NCBI RefSeq assembly: GCF_018130145.1
Contig: NZ_JAFCMB010000013.1
Coordinates: 112,713-176,712, forward strand
Origin: Bradyrhizobium sp. AUGA SZCCT0176
GTDB lineage: Bacteria; Pseudomonadota; Alphaproteobacteria; Rhizobiales; Xanthobacteraceae
DNA length: 64,000 nt
Reading direction: 5' to 3'
The notes beneath the pieces were generated by a model. The model did not search any database and was not told the origin of the DNA. It worked only from the letters and a program-made list of their open reading frames with translations. Made by a program: the position numbers and the translations under genes. Below are positions 8,982 through 17,340 of this stretch, piece after piece. The stretch's first letter is position 1. Each line of letters begins with the position of its first letter.

Positions 8982-9097
8982 ATTATACCTTCGTCGAAGC
9001 CTGACATATTTCCGTACGATCCATGCGCTTGAATAAGATCGGCCGCGCCCTAGATTCGATATAAGGTTCGGCATCACCTCCGGAATCGACTTCGCCC

Positions 9098-10450
9098 ATG
9101 GCCAACGCCTTCTTCTCCGACCTGCTTTCGACGATTTCCGAACGCGGCCGTACGCTGCTTCGGCGCGGCGGATCTTCGGATACCAAGGAAGACGCCTCCG
9201 AACTGCTTGAACTGTGCGAGGCGCTGCTGTCGGGCCGCGGCGAGGCTACGGGCACCGCGATGGCCCGCGAAGTGCTCGATCGCTACCATGACCTCGACAC
9301 AGCCGGCCGGCTTTCGTTCTTTGCCGCCCTCGCCCGCGACTACGGTCCCGATCGCGAACGGCTTTCGCGGGCGATCGAGAGCTGGCGCGCGCAGCCGAGC
9401 GACGCCGACGCCAGCGATCTTCATTTTGCTTCCGAGCCGCGGCGCCAGGAACTGGTGCGCCGGCTCAACCGCGCGCCGGGCGGCACCAGCGATCTGGTGG
9501 CGATGCGCGCCGATCTGCTTTCGCTCATGAAGGGCAACAAGGATCTGGCAGCGCTGGACCGCGACGTGGTGCATTTGCTGTCTTCCTGGTTCAACAGGGG
9601 ATTTCTCGTGCTGCGCAGGATTGACTGGTCGACGCCAGCGAACATTCTGGAACAGATCATCCGTTATGAAGCAGTGCATGAAATCCACGACTGGAACGAT
9701 CTGCGCCGCCGCATCGACCCGGTCGACCGCCGCTGCTACGCCTTCTTCCATCCGCAGCTGACCGACGAGCCGCTGATCTTCGTCGAGGTCGCGCTGACCG
9801 AAACGATCCCGACCGCGATTGCGCCGCTGCTCGCCGCCGAACGCCAGCCGGTGGCGATCGAGCGTGCCCGTACCGCCGTGTTCTATTCGATCTCGAACAC
9901 CCAGAAGGGACTTGGCGGCATCTCGTTCGGCAGCTTCCTGATCAAGCAGGTGGTCGAGGAATTGCGGCGCGAATTGCCGAAACTCGACACCTTCGTGACG
10001 CTGTCGCCGGTGCCCGGCTTCATGCAATGGCTGAAGGAAGCCGACGACGTTCCCTTGTCCGACGAGGAACGAACGCTGCTGGAAAAGCTCAACCAGCCCG
10101 GCTGGTTCGAGAACGCGGAGACCACCACGCAACTGCGCGCGGTGATCGAGCCCTTGGCCGCGCATTATTTTCTCAAGGCCCGCACCTCAAAAGGCCGGCT
10201 GATCGATTCGGTGGCGCGCTTCCATATCGGCAACGGCGCGCGGCTGGAGCGGATCGACTGGCTCGGCGACCTCTCGCCGAAGGGCGTTCGCGAGTCCGCC
10301 GGCATCATGGTCAATTACCTCTACCGGCTCGACGACATCGAAAAGAACCACGAAGCCTACGCCAACCAGGGCGAGATCGCCGCCTCCAGCGCGGTGAAGA
10401 AGCTGCTCAAGACCGAAGGCCGGCGGCTGCTGGATATGCGGCTGTCGTAA
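9098..10450 (+). CDS. Malonyl-CoA decarboxylase
   Basis: A 450-residue protein matching malonyl-CoA decarboxylase, which converts malonyl-CoA to acetyl-CoA and CO2. Family hallmarks are the ISNTQKGLGGISFGSFLIKQ block near residues 267-286, LDTFVTLSPVPGFMQWL near 300 and the C-terminal ARFHIGNGARLERIDW and GIMVNYLYRLDDIEKNHE. The N-terminal about 90 residues are helical, as in the known four-helix domain. This is the MatA-type enzyme of rhizobial malonate use, but no malonyl-CoA synthetase or malonate carrier lies nearby. It stands alone, with a palindromic repeat after the stop. Confidence 0.9.
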   Translation: MANAFFSDLLSTISERGRTLLRRGGSSDTKEDASELLELCEALLSGRGEATGTAMAREVLDRYHDLDTAGRLSFFAALARDYGPDRERLSRAIESWRAQPSDADASDLHFASEPRRQELVRRLNRAPGGTSDLVAMRADLLSLMKGNKDLAALDRDVVHLLSSWFNRGFLVLRRIDWSTPANILEQIIRYEAVHEIHDWNDLRRRIDPVDRRCYAFFHPQLTDEPLIFVEVALTETIPTAIAPLLAAERQPVAIERARTAVFYSISNTQKGLGGISFGSFLIKQVVEELRRELPKLDTFVTLSPVPGFMQWLKEADDVPLSDEERTLLEKLNQPGWFENAETTTQLRAVIEPLAAHYFLKARTSKGRLIDSVARFHIGNGARLERIDWLGDLSPKGVRESAGIMVNYLYRLDDIEKNHEAYANQGEIAASSAVKKLLKTEGRRLLDMRLS

Positions 10451-10496
10451 AACGTCATGAAGTTAGGTCAATAGCAACCGCGAAGGAACCGCGCCC

Positions 10497-10617
10497 CCTC
10501 TCCCGCTTGCGGGGGAGGGTTGGGGTGGGGGTGTCGCCGCGAGTACCCGTGTGGCGAGAGCCCCCACCCGCATCGCATCGTTCGATGCGATGCGACCTCC
10601 CCCGCAAGCGGGAGAGG
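10497..10617. repeat. Dispersed palindromic repeat, family A (copy 2)
   Basis: The 22-base arms at 10497-10518 and 10596-10617 are exact reverse complements, and an internal palindrome CATCGCATCG-TT-CGATGCGATG lies at 10571-10592. It is the same element as 897-1038. It lies between two convergent genes and could serve as a two-way terminator. Confidence 0.8.
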
Positions 10618-10664
10618 TGCAGCGAGCCTGCCGCCGGAGCTACGCAGATTTGCTTCCGCCCCGC

Positions 10665-11924
10665 TCAGATCTTGTATTCGTAGAGCAAGCGGGCGCGAAT
10701 GGTGCCCTCGAGAGCCCGGATGTCCGCCAGCACGCGCTGGCCGTCGGCGGCGGAGGCGTCGGCGTCGAGAACGACATAGCCGACGTCGTGATCGGTCTCG
10801 TAATATTGCGCGGCGATGTTGACCGAGTGGCGCGCGAGCACTTCGTTCAGACGGCCCAGCATGCCCGGCAAATTGCGCTGCACCTGAATGAACCTTGTGC
10901 CCGAAGGCCGCGGCGGCAGTTGGACCTGCGGGAAATTGACGGCGCCCATGGTGGAGCCGGAATCGCTGTATTCGACCAGCTTGCGTGCCACTTCGGCACC
11001 GATGCGCTCCTGCGCCTCTTCGGTCGAACCGCCGATGTGCGGCGTCAGGATGACATTTTCCAGCCCCTGCAGCGGCGATACGAAGCGATCCGCATTCGAG
11101 CGCGGCTCGACCGGGAAAACGTCGACCGCGGCGCCGCGCAACCTGCCTTCGCGCAGCGCGTCGGCGAGCGCCTCGAGGTCGACGACGGTGCCGCGGCTGT
11201 TGTTGATGAAATACGCACCCGGCTTGATCGCGGCAATCTCGTCGCGCCCGATCATCCCGGCCGTGGCCGCCGTTTCCGGCACATGCAACGACACGACGTC
11301 GCTCTGTGCCAGGAGCTCATGCAAGCTCGCGACCGGCTCGGTGTTGCCGTGACGAAGCCGGTCCGTGTGGTCGTAGAAGATGACCTTCATGCCCAACGCT
11401 TCAGCGAGATTGGAGAGCTGCGAGCCGATATTGCCGTAGCCGATGATGCCGAGCGTCTTGCCCCTCACCTCATAGCTGTCGTTGGCGGACTTGTCCCAGC
11501 GTCCCTGATGGGCGGCGTTGGAACGCGCCACGATCCGGCGCAGCAGGATGACGATCTCGCCGATCACCAGTTCCGCCACGCTGCGCGTATTGGAAAACGG
11601 GGCATTGAACACCGGAATCCCGCTGCGGCGCGCGGCGTCGACATCCACCTGGTTGGTGCCGACGCTGAAGCACCCGATCGCGATCAGCCGGTCCGCGGCT
11701 TCCAGTACATCCGGGGTGATCTGCGTGCGGGAGCGGATGCCGAGCAGATGCACGCCCTTGATGGCTTCCTTGAGCGCATCGCCTTCCAGCGCCTTGGACA
11801 GGCGCGTCATGCTGGAATAGCCGGCCGACTCGATCAGCTGCACGGCGCTGTCGTTGACACCTTCGAGCAGCAGGACCCGGATCTTGTCCTTTGCGAGCGA
11901 GAGTTGGGGGAGCTTACTGGTCAA
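10665..11924 (-). CDS. serA: D-3-phosphoglycerate dehydrogenase
   Basis: A 419-residue NAD-dependent enzyme for the first step of serine synthesis. It closely resembles the E. coli SerA type (about 410 residues): LSLAKDKIRVLLLEGVNDSA at the start, RSRTQITPDVLEAADRLIAIG, FNAPFSNTRSVAELVIGEI, the Rossmann motif GIIGYGNIGSQL, the NNSRGTVVDLEAL block and PHIGGSTEEAQ. Residues about 345-419 are an ACT domain that normally binds serine for feedback control (NLPGMLGRLNEVLARHSVNIAAQYYETD). The start is TTG at 11924 with GAAGGA upstream; no ATG fits. A 30-base inverted repeat lies just upstream. Confidence 0.93.
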   Translation of the reverse strand: MTSKLPQLSLAKDKIRVLLLEGVNDSAVQLIESAGYSSMTRLSKALEGDALKEAIKGVHLLGIRSRTQITPDVLEAADRLIAIGCFSVGTNQVDVDAARRSGIPVFNAPFSNTRSVAELVIGEIVILLRRIVARSNAAHQGRWDKSANDSYEVRGKTLGIIGYGNIGSQLSNLAEALGMKVIFYDHTDRLRHGNTEPVASLHELLAQSDVVSLHVPETAATAGMIGRDEIAAIKPGAYFINNSRGTVVDLEALADALREGRLRGAAVDVFPVEPRSNADRFVSPLQGLENVILTPHIGGSTEEAQERIGAEVARKLVEYSDSGSTMGAVNFPQVQLPPRPSGTRFIQVQRNLPGMLGRLNEVLARHSVNIAAQYYETDHDVGYVVLDADASAADGQRVLADIRALEGTIRARLLYEYKI

Positions 11925-11969
11925 GATCGCGGCGTCCTTCAGCGATAGAAATGGATGATTGATCTATGC

Positions 11970-12048
11970 CGTCATTGCGAGCGAAGCGAAGCAATCCATT
12001 CTTTCTTTTTGTGGCGAGATGGATTGCTTCGCTTCGCTCGCAATGACG
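11970..12048. repeat. Palindromic repeat, family B, perfect 30-base arms
   Basis: The arms 11970-11999 and 12019-12048 are perfect reverse complements with a 19-base T-rich loop; each carries GCGAGCGAAGCGAAGCAATC or its complement. Such CATTGCGAGCGAAGC elements are scattered through Bradyrhizobium and Rhodopseudomonas genomes. Here it separates serA from the glutathione peroxidase genes. Confidence 0.85.
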
Positions 12049-12065
12049 AATGAGACAGGACCCCC

Positions 12066-12329
12066 TCAGGACGACGCCTTGTCCCGGAAATACGGCTCGA
12101 CCGGGCCATGAACCTTGATCGTCAGGGGATTACCGAAGCGGTCCTTGGCATTGCCCGCAGTGACGCGGATCCAGCCCTCGCTGATGCAATATTCCTCGAC
12201 ATTGGTCTTCTCGGCGCCCTTGAAGCGGATGCCGACGTCGCGCGACAGCAGCTCTTCGTTGTAATAAGGGCTGTTCGGATTGGTCGACAGGCGGTCGGGG
12301 AACGCGTCGGTTTCGGTTTTCTCGTTCAT
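12066..12329 (-). CDS. DUF3297 family protein
   Basis: An 87-residue soluble protein matching the uncharacterised DUF3297 family: DRLSTNPNSPYYNEELLSRD, GIRFKGAEKTNVEEYC, ISEGWIRVTAGNAKDRFGNP and LTIKVHGPVEPYF cover nearly the whole length. The start is the ATG at 12329, whose first bases overlap the stop of the glutathione peroxidase gene (ATGA), so translation is probably coupled. Function is unknown; the coupling suggests a link to oxidative stress, which is inference. Confidence 0.85.
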   Translation of the reverse strand: MNEKTETDAFPDRLSTNPNSPYYNEELLSRDVGIRFKGAEKTNVEEYCISEGWIRVTAGNAKDRFGNPLTIKVHGPVEPYFRDKASS

Positions 12330-12802
12330 AGCAGTGCCTCGATTTCTCTTCTCAGTGCTTCGGGTGTCACGGTCGGGGCATGGCGTCCCACCACCTTGCC
12401 CGAACGGTCGACCACGAATTTGGTGAAATTCCATTTGATCGACGAGCCCAGCAGGCCCGACCGTTCGTTCTTCAGGTATTCATACAGCGGGTGCGCCTTG
12501 CTGCCGTTGACGTCGATCTTGGCGAACATCGGAAACGTCACCTGAAATCTGGTTTCGCAGAACGCCTCGATTTGTTTGGCGTCGCCCGGCTCCTGCGCGC
12601 CGAACTGGTTGCAGGGAAAGCCGAGCACCGCAAAGCCGCGCGGCGAAAGTTCGCGATGCAACGCTTCCAGACCCTTGTATTGCGGCGTGAATCCGCAGGC
12701 GCTGGCGGTGTTGACGATCAGCAGCACCTGACCCTCGAACTGCTTCAGCGGAACCTCTTCGCCGGCCAGCGACTGCGCCGTGAAATCATAAATGCCTGAC
12801 AT
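12326..12802 (-). CDS. Glutathione peroxidase family protein
   Basis: A 158-residue thiol peroxidase that reduces hydroperoxides using glutathione or thioredoxin. The active Cys36 is in NTASACGFTPQY, followed by the FPCNQFGAQEP block, a possible resolving Cys82 (AFCETRF) and the catalytic Trp/Asn in IKWNFTKFVVD. It is a cysteine, not selenocysteine, enzyme and has no signal peptide, so it is cytoplasmic. AAGGAA precedes the ATG. A DUF3297 gene follows with a 4-base overlap. Confidence 0.93.
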   Translation of the reverse strand: MSGIYDFTAQSLAGEEVPLKQFEGQVLLIVNTASACGFTPQYKGLEALHRELSPRGFAVLGFPCNQFGAQEPGDAKQIEAFCETRFQVTFPMFAKIDVNGSKAHPLYEYLKNERSGLLGSSIKWNFTKFVVDRSGKVVGRHAPTVTPEALRREIEALL

Positions 12803-12828
12803 CGAATTCCTTCGGTCTCTTGTTTGAC

Positions 12829-12872
12829 GCGTTTTCTTTACGCGAACCGGTGTCCACTTCGCTTGAAAACGC
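12829..12872. repeat. Inverted repeat, family C (GCGTTTTC ... GAAAACGC)
   Basis: GCGTTTTC (12829-12836) and GAAAACGC (12865-12872) flank an inner pair GCGAA and TTCGC. A nearly identical short palindromic segment recurs in many Bradyrhizobium intergenic regions. Here it lies in the leader of the glutathione peroxidase gene and just past the stop of the amidase gene. Confidence 0.6.
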
Positions 12873-12876
12873 TCTG

Positions 12877-14277
12877 CTAGCTTGCCGGATCGATCGCCGC
12901 CGACGGCGTTCCGCCGGCCTCGATCGCCTCGCCCGCGGCAAGGCAGAGATCCTCACGGTAACGGCCGGAGACCAGTTGAACGCCGACCGGAATCCGCCCC
13001 ACCAGTCCCGTCGAAACCGTTAGCCCGGGCAGGCCCATGAAGGGAATGGCAATCTGCGGCAATTGGGCGTGCCACACCCTCGCAAAAGACGCCTCGTCCT
13101 TGCGGTCGAGGTGATCGGGGAACGGCAATTCGCCGGATACCGGCATCAGCAGCACCGCGTATTGTTCGAAGAATTCCAGCCATTCACGGGTCAGCGTCGC
13201 GCGCCGGGTCAGCGCCCTCGAGAACGCCGCGGCATCGAACGGAAACACTTTTGTCCGGCTGCCGCGCAGACAGGCCAGCGCGCCGGGATCGCCCTCACGC
13301 TCGGCGGTCTCCAGCTGCGCCTCATAGCTGTCGCCGAGCCAGAGCTTGGTCTGCAGATCGGCGGGCTCGCGCAGCGGCGGTGTATTGGTGATTTCCTCGA
13401 CGATCCAGCCCGCGCGCTCCAGCCGCTTGCCGGCATCGGCAACGGCGGCTTTCACCTCGGGCACGGGATCGAGGCCATCAGGATTGAGGCACATCGCGAC
13501 GCGCTTTTGCACCGGCGGGCCTTCCAGCGGCGCCGGGACCCACCAGGGATCGCGATAATCCCGGGCCGACATCGCCGCCAGGGCAATCCTGATGTCGCCG
13601 ATGGTCCGGGCCAAGGGTCCCGATACCGCGCTGATCTGGGGACCAATCGTGCGCTCGGGGAGCGCGGCATTGAATGCCGGAATCCGGCCCATCGTCGGCC
13701 GCAGGCCATGGACGCCGCAGGCGTAGGCCGGGTAGCGGATCGAGCCAGCGATGTCGGTGCCATGCGCGATATGCCCGATGCCGGCCGCGACCGCTGCACC
13801 CGCGCCGCCCGAGGAGCCGCCCGGCGTGATGCCGGGATCGCGGGGGTTTTTGGTATCGCCATGCACGAGATTGGTAGTGAACCAGCGATAGGAAAAGGCC
13901 GGGCAATTGGTCCGCCCCAAAATGACGGCGCCGGCCTTGTAGAGATTATCGATCACGGGGCTGTTGGTCGTAGCAATCGCGTCGCGCTGCAGCTTCAGGC
14001 CGTTGGTGGTGGCAAAGCCCGTCTGGTCGATATTGACCTTCACGGTAATGGGTACGCCGCCCAGGGGGCCGACATCTTCGCCCCGCCCGATCGCGGCATC
14101 GATGGCCGCGGCCTGCGCCAGCACCTCGGCCGGCTTGTGGTCGACCACGGCATTGATCCTGGGATTGACCGCGTCCAGCCGCGCCAATGCGGATGTGGCC
14201 GCCTCCGTTGCCGAGACCTTTTTTGTCTTGATCAGCGAGGCCAGCTCCGCGGCCGACAGGCGCCAGATTTCTTGCAT
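12877..14277 (-). CDS. Amidase signature family amidase
   Basis: A 466-residue cytoplasmic hydrolase of the amidase signature family. The catalytic triad can be read as Lys80 (GVPITVKVN), cis-Ser155 (TPGGSSGGAG) and nucleophile Ser179 (GTDIAGSIRYPA). The start ATG at 14277 has GGAG seven bases upstream and begins MQEIWRLSAAELASLIK, a typical family N terminus; the longer frame to 14364 would collide with the cytochrome gene. Substrate is unknown (aliphatic or aryl amides). GatA is unlikely because no gatC or gatB is adjacent. Confidence 0.9.
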   Translation of the reverse strand: MQEIWRLSAAELASLIKTKKVSATEAATSALARLDAVNPRINAVVDHKPAEVLAQAAAIDAAIGRGEDVGPLGGVPITVKVNIDQTGFATTNGLKLQRDAIATTNSPVIDNLYKAGAVILGRTNCPAFSYRWFTTNLVHGDTKNPRDPGITPGGSSGGAGAAVAAGIGHIAHGTDIAGSIRYPAYACGVHGLRPTMGRIPAFNAALPERTIGPQISAVSGPLARTIGDIRIALAAMSARDYRDPWWVPAPLEGPPVQKRVAMCLNPDGLDPVPEVKAAVADAGKRLERAGWIVEEITNTPPLREPADLQTKLWLGDSYEAQLETAEREGDPGALACLRGSRTKVFPFDAAAFSRALTRRATLTREWLEFFEQYAVLLMPVSGELPFPDHLDRKDEASFARVWHAQLPQIAIPFMGLPGLTVSTGLVGRIPVGVQLVSGRYREDLCLAAGEAIEAGGTPSAAIDPAS

Positions 14278-14347
14278 GGGAAACTCCGTTTGACCGCCTT
14301 GTAGCGCCGCGCGAACAGCAACGCCAGCCGGGGCCGTGAACCAGGGT

Positions 14348-14914
14348 TTAGCGCAAATGGGCAATGAAATGAGCGAGATCGGCGATCTGCTCTGATGTGA
14401 TCGGACCCATCACGTCGGCCATGCTGCCGTCATAGCCGTGGCGGCTATTGTCCTTGTATTCGCCAAGCGTCTTGGCGAGATAATCCTCGCGCTGGTTGGC
14501 GATCCGCGGCACGTTTTCCTTGCCGGAATAATCCGGGTTGTGACAGCTGTTGCAGCGATGCTGCTGCCCCAGCGTCTGGCCGCGCTGCATCCGCGCGGGA
14601 TCGCCGGCCTCAGCTGGTGGTGTGGGTTTGGGTATCTTGGCGATGAAATCGGAGAAGGTGCGCAGATCGTCGTCGGTCAGCGCCTTCGCCATCTCGTTCA
14701 TCGGCTCGAAGCTGCGCAGCTTCTCGCGAAACATGAAGAGCTGGATCAGCGTGTAAGGCGCCTGCTGCGCGCCGAGCGAGGGCGTGTTTTCGGTCTCGGA
14801 CTGTCCGCGCTCGCCGTGACAGGCCAGACACGGCGCGATGCGATCCTGGAAGGTTTCCGCGCTTGCCATTGAGGCGATCAGGGTGAACGCCAGCGCCGTT
14901 ATTGTTCTATGCAT
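14348..14914 (-). CDS. Exported diheme cytochrome c (c4/c553-like)
   Basis: A 188-residue periplasmic cytochrome with a Sec signal peptide (residues 1-19, ending ASMASA) and two CxxCH heme sites: C29-L-A-C-H and C121-N-S-C-H. Each half resembles a single cytochrome c domain (ACHGERGQ early, ELAHFIAHLR-like end). GGAAG precedes the ATG. It lies downstream of a PQQ-type sugar dehydrogenase on the same strand, separated by a palindromic repeat. It is a reasonable electron acceptor for periplasmic quinoprotein dehydrogenases, though this pairing is inference. Confidence 0.88.
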   Translation of the reverse strand: MHRTITALAFTLIASMASAETFQDRIAPCLACHGERGQSETENTPSLGAQQAPYTLIQLFMFREKLRSFEPMNEMAKALTDDDLRTFSDFIAKIPKPTPPAEAGDPARMQRGQTLGQQHRCNSCHNPDYSGKENVPRIANQREDYLAKTLGEYKDNSRHGYDGSMADVMGPITSEQIADLAHFIAHLR

Positions 14915-14933
14915 CGGACTTCCAGGAATGCCT

Positions 14934-15015
14934 GTCATTCCGGGGCGATGCGCAAGCATCGAACCCGGAATCTCGAGATTCCGGGTCTGGTGCTAACGCA
15001 CCAGCCCGGAATGAC
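14934..15015. repeat. Palindromic repeat, family D (GTCATTCCGGG type)
   Basis: GTCATTCCGGG at the left and CCCGGAATGAC at the right bracket an inner perfect 24-base palindrome at 14963-14986 (ACCCGGAATCTC and its complement). It is a REP-type element of the kind seen widely in these genomes and may end or stabilise transcripts between the dehydrogenase and cytochrome genes. Confidence 0.75.
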
Positions 15016-15062
15016 CACGTAGCTTGTTCGTCGCGTTGCTCCTCACAATGACGAACTTCCGA

Positions 15063-16346
15063 TCACTTAGCGCCCGCCACCTTCTGCTTGCCGTAGGTGA
15101 TGCGATAGACGGCGCCGTTGTAGTCGTCGGAGACCAGCAGCGAGCCGTCCTTCAGCTGCAGCACATCGACCGGGCGGCCGATGTACTTGTTGTCCTCGAC
15201 GAACCCGGTGAGGAACGGCTCCACGGATTTGACTGACCCGTCCTTGTTCAGCCGGGCGATGAGGACGTCACCGCCGACCTTCTTGGTCCGGTTCCACGAA
15301 CCATGGCGGGCGATGAAGATCGCGTTCTTGTAGGACTTCGGGAACATGTTGCCGGTGTAGAACCGCATGCCCAGCGCTGCGGAATGCGGGCCCAGCAGGC
15401 CGACCGGCGCAGTGTAGTCGCTGCAGGATTTTCCCCAGCCGAATTCGGGATCGACGATGTTGCCCTGCAGGCAGTAGGGCGCGCCGAAATGTTCGCCGAC
15501 CTTGGTGATGCGGTTGAGCTCATCCTCGGGCACGTCCTCCGACATCCAGTCGCGGCCGTTGTCGGTGAAATAGAGCTGCTTGTTCTCCGGATTCCAGTCG
15601 AAGCCGACGGTGTTGCGCACGCCCCTGGCGATCACTTCGGCGCCGGAGCCGTCGAGATTGATGCGCTTGATCAGGCCGTGCGCGTCGCTGTGCAGCACGT
15701 TGTTGCCGGGTTGCCCGACCGGAATATACAGCTTGTTGTCCGGACCGATGCCGATGAACTTCCAGCCGTGGGCTTCATCCTTGGGCAGATCGGAGTAGAT
15801 CACGGTCGGCTTCGGCGCATTGTCCAGATTGTCCTCGATCTTGTCGATCCTCGAGATCTTCGACAGTTCGGCGATGTAGAGCGTGCCGTTCTTGAACGCG
15901 AGGCCGTTCGGGCGATAGAGGCCGGAGGCGATCACCTTCACCGAGCGCTTGCCGTCCTTGTTGACGACCGCATAGACCTTGTCGATCAGGCGGGTGCCGG
16001 CAAACACCGTGCCCTTGTCGCCTTCGATCAGCGAGCGCGCGTTGGCCATCCCGGCGGCGTAGACTTCGATGTTGAAGCCGGCCGGCACCTTCAGCTTGGC
16101 GGTCGGCAATTTGTCGGGCGCGGCGGGGATGGGCGGCGGTGCGATCGGTGCGAGCTTGGCGGCGGCTTCATTATCGGCAGGCCGGCCGATCAAGGGCGAG
16201 CCCGGCGGAAGCGGGGCTGCGGCTGCCGGCGCCGCACCTGCCGCAGGCGGCGTGGCGGGCTGCTGCGCTGCAGCGTTCAATGTCAATGCACCGAAAAAAG
16301 CACCGGCCAGCAATAGGCTGCGCGGCGCCGACGAATAGCTCATCAT
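15063..16346 (-). CDS. Exported PQQ-dependent-type sugar (sorbosone) dehydrogenase
   Basis: A 427-residue periplasmic beta-propeller protein of the glucose/sorbosone dehydrogenase family (GSDH/PQQ-dependent soluble glucose dehydrogenase fold). A signal peptide of about 27 residues is followed by an Ala/Pro-rich linker (residues about 28-60). Family blocks are LKVPAGFNIEVYAAGMANAR, YRPNGLAFKNGTLYIAEL, GVRNTVGFDWNPENKQLYFTDNGRDW and ARHGSWNRTKKVGGDVL. It probably oxidises a sugar aldehyde or polyol with PQQ. Start: the first of two adjacent ATGs, with AGGGAG upstream. The pqq operon begins 760 bases away, divergently, which fits PQQ use. No biochemical substrate can be assigned. Confidence 0.88.
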   Translation of the reverse strand: MMSYSSAPRSLLLAGAFFGALTLNAAAQQPATPPAAGAAPAAAAPLPPGSPLIGRPADNEAAAKLAPIAPPPIPAAPDKLPTAKLKVPAGFNIEVYAAGMANARSLIEGDKGTVFAGTRLIDKVYAVVNKDGKRSVKVIASGLYRPNGLAFKNGTLYIAELSKISRIDKIEDNLDNAPKPTVIYSDLPKDEAHGWKFIGIGPDNKLYIPVGQPGNNVLHSDAHGLIKRINLDGSGAEVIARGVRNTVGFDWNPENKQLYFTDNGRDWMSEDVPEDELNRITKVGEHFGAPYCLQGNIVDPEFGWGKSCSDYTAPVGLLGPHSAALGMRFYTGNMFPKSYKNAIFIARHGSWNRTKKVGGDVLIARLNKDGSVKSVEPFLTGFVEDNKYIGRPVDVLQLKDGSLLVSDDYNGAVYRITYGKQKVAGAK

Positions 16347-16545
16347 GGCATTCTCCCTGGCGGAAGCCTTATCCTCGCGCGGCAAACATCATCCGCCGGT
16401 GGCCCCCCGGGCGGCACTCTCTAATATTTGTCCGTACATTTGCAATCGGAAAACATCGCTGACCCATCATCCAGCGCCATTCCCCGGTGCGCAATTCGCA
16501 CCTGAGATTCACGCTGACGCGCGCCCCGGAATGACGGTGGCTGAA

Positions 16546-16803
16546 TCAATGCCGGGTGATGGAGCGATCCGGCGTGTCGAGAATGGCCTCGGTGAACGGA
16601 AACTCGAGCACGATCTCGCCCTCGTCGTCCGTGACCTCGATGGTCGCGTTCAGCAGCGCGCCGTCAGTGCCTTCGGTCTTGAGCAGTTCCCGGATCATGG
16701 CGCGCGCCATTTCCCAGGCGCGGTCGGGATCCCGCAGCACTTCGCCATCGGGATCGGAAATCAGCTCATCGCCGATACGGGTGTTGAAAAAATAGCGTGG
16801 CAT
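16546..16803 (-). CDS. DUF6894 family small protein
   Basis: An 85-residue acidic cytoplasmic protein. The start MPRYFFNTRIGDELISDPDGEVLRD, the ARAMIRELL helix and the DDEGEIVLEFPF strand are the pattern of the DUF6894 family found in many copies in Rhizobiales. Its function is not known. It lies upstream of the sugar dehydrogenase on the same strand but about 200 bases away, and is divergent from pqqA. Confidence 0.8.
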   Translation of the reverse strand: MPRYFFNTRIGDELISDPDGEVLRDPDRAWEMARAMIRELLKTEGTDGALLNATIEVTDDEGEIVLEFPFTEAILDTPDRSITRH

Positions 16804-17109
16804 CGGCGGTAACCTACTCCATGGATGCCCCGCAGCCGGGGGCCAGCCCATTTTTCACAAGTTCTTTATCTGAAGCCGGCAGCGCTCCGTCGAACGGAAA
16901 ATCAGCATTCGCGGCGTTGCGATCAACCCGGAAACGCTTGATCCCACGCAGTTTTGACCGCGGGCCTCCGCACAAAAACGTGAATTATCTCGCGATGCAA
17001 CATGAAAACACGGAAGGCATGCGGCAAAAAGATTTCACTGGCGAACTTTCTGATCCGCAGTACCTTATCTCCGAGGGCGGAGTTCGTCCGGTATCAAAAG
17101 GAGCGCTTA
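16804..17109. other. pqqA upstream region
   Basis: A 306-base non-coding stretch between the divergent DUF6894 and pqqA genes that should hold the pqq promoter. No clear sigma-70 or sigma-54 pair, EcfG box or operator palindrome was recognised. AGGAG at 17098-17102 is the pqqA ribosome site. Open frames across it have no family resemblance. Confidence 0.5.
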
Positions 17110-17190
17110 ATGGCCTGGAAAGCACCGAAAATCGTCGAAGTGCCGGTCGGCATGGAAATCAACATGTATGCGTGCGCCGCCCGAAAGTAA
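17110..17190 (+). CDS. pqqA: PQQ precursor peptide PqqA
   Basis: A 26-residue peptide, MAWKAPKIVEVPVGMEINMY then ACAARK. It carries the invariant Glu16 and Tyr20 (E-x-x-x-Y) that PqqE joins by a C-C bond; PQQ is made from these two residues. It is slightly longer than the 23-24 residues of several other species. AGGAG lies eight bases before the ATG. It is the first gene of the pqq operon, followed by a 150-base gap with a strong hairpin. Confidence 0.95.
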   Translation: MAWKAPKIVEVPVGMEINMYACAARK

Positions 17191-17215
17191 CCGGCAGCGA
17201 TCGCCAAGGTTTTAG

Positions 17216-17283
17216 CGAGGTGGATCTTTGGGCCTGACACGTTCCCGAACGCGGAACTGTGTCTTTGGCCCGGATCCACCTCG
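17216..17283 (+). promoter_or_regulatory. Large stem-loop between pqqA and pqqB
   Basis: CGAGGTGGATC (17216-17226) pairs perfectly with GATCCACCTCG (17273-17283). Inside, GGGCC (17230-17234) pairs with GGCCC (17267-17271), then ACAC-GTTCC (17237-17245) with GGAAC-T-GTGT (17253-17262). No run of T follows, so it is more likely an attenuator, processing site or 3' stabiliser for a short pqqA transcript than a plain terminator. Confidence 0.7.
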
Positions 17284-17340
17284 TAGCGTTTTGACCTTAC
17301 CCGTTTGTGCCCAAGTTTTGAATTTGCCAGGAGACGGATC

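Noticed and set aside
16478..16534. Degenerate family D repeat (CATTCC ... GGAATG)
   Set aside because: Only six bases of each arm pair reliably; the match may be chance or a heavily decayed copy.
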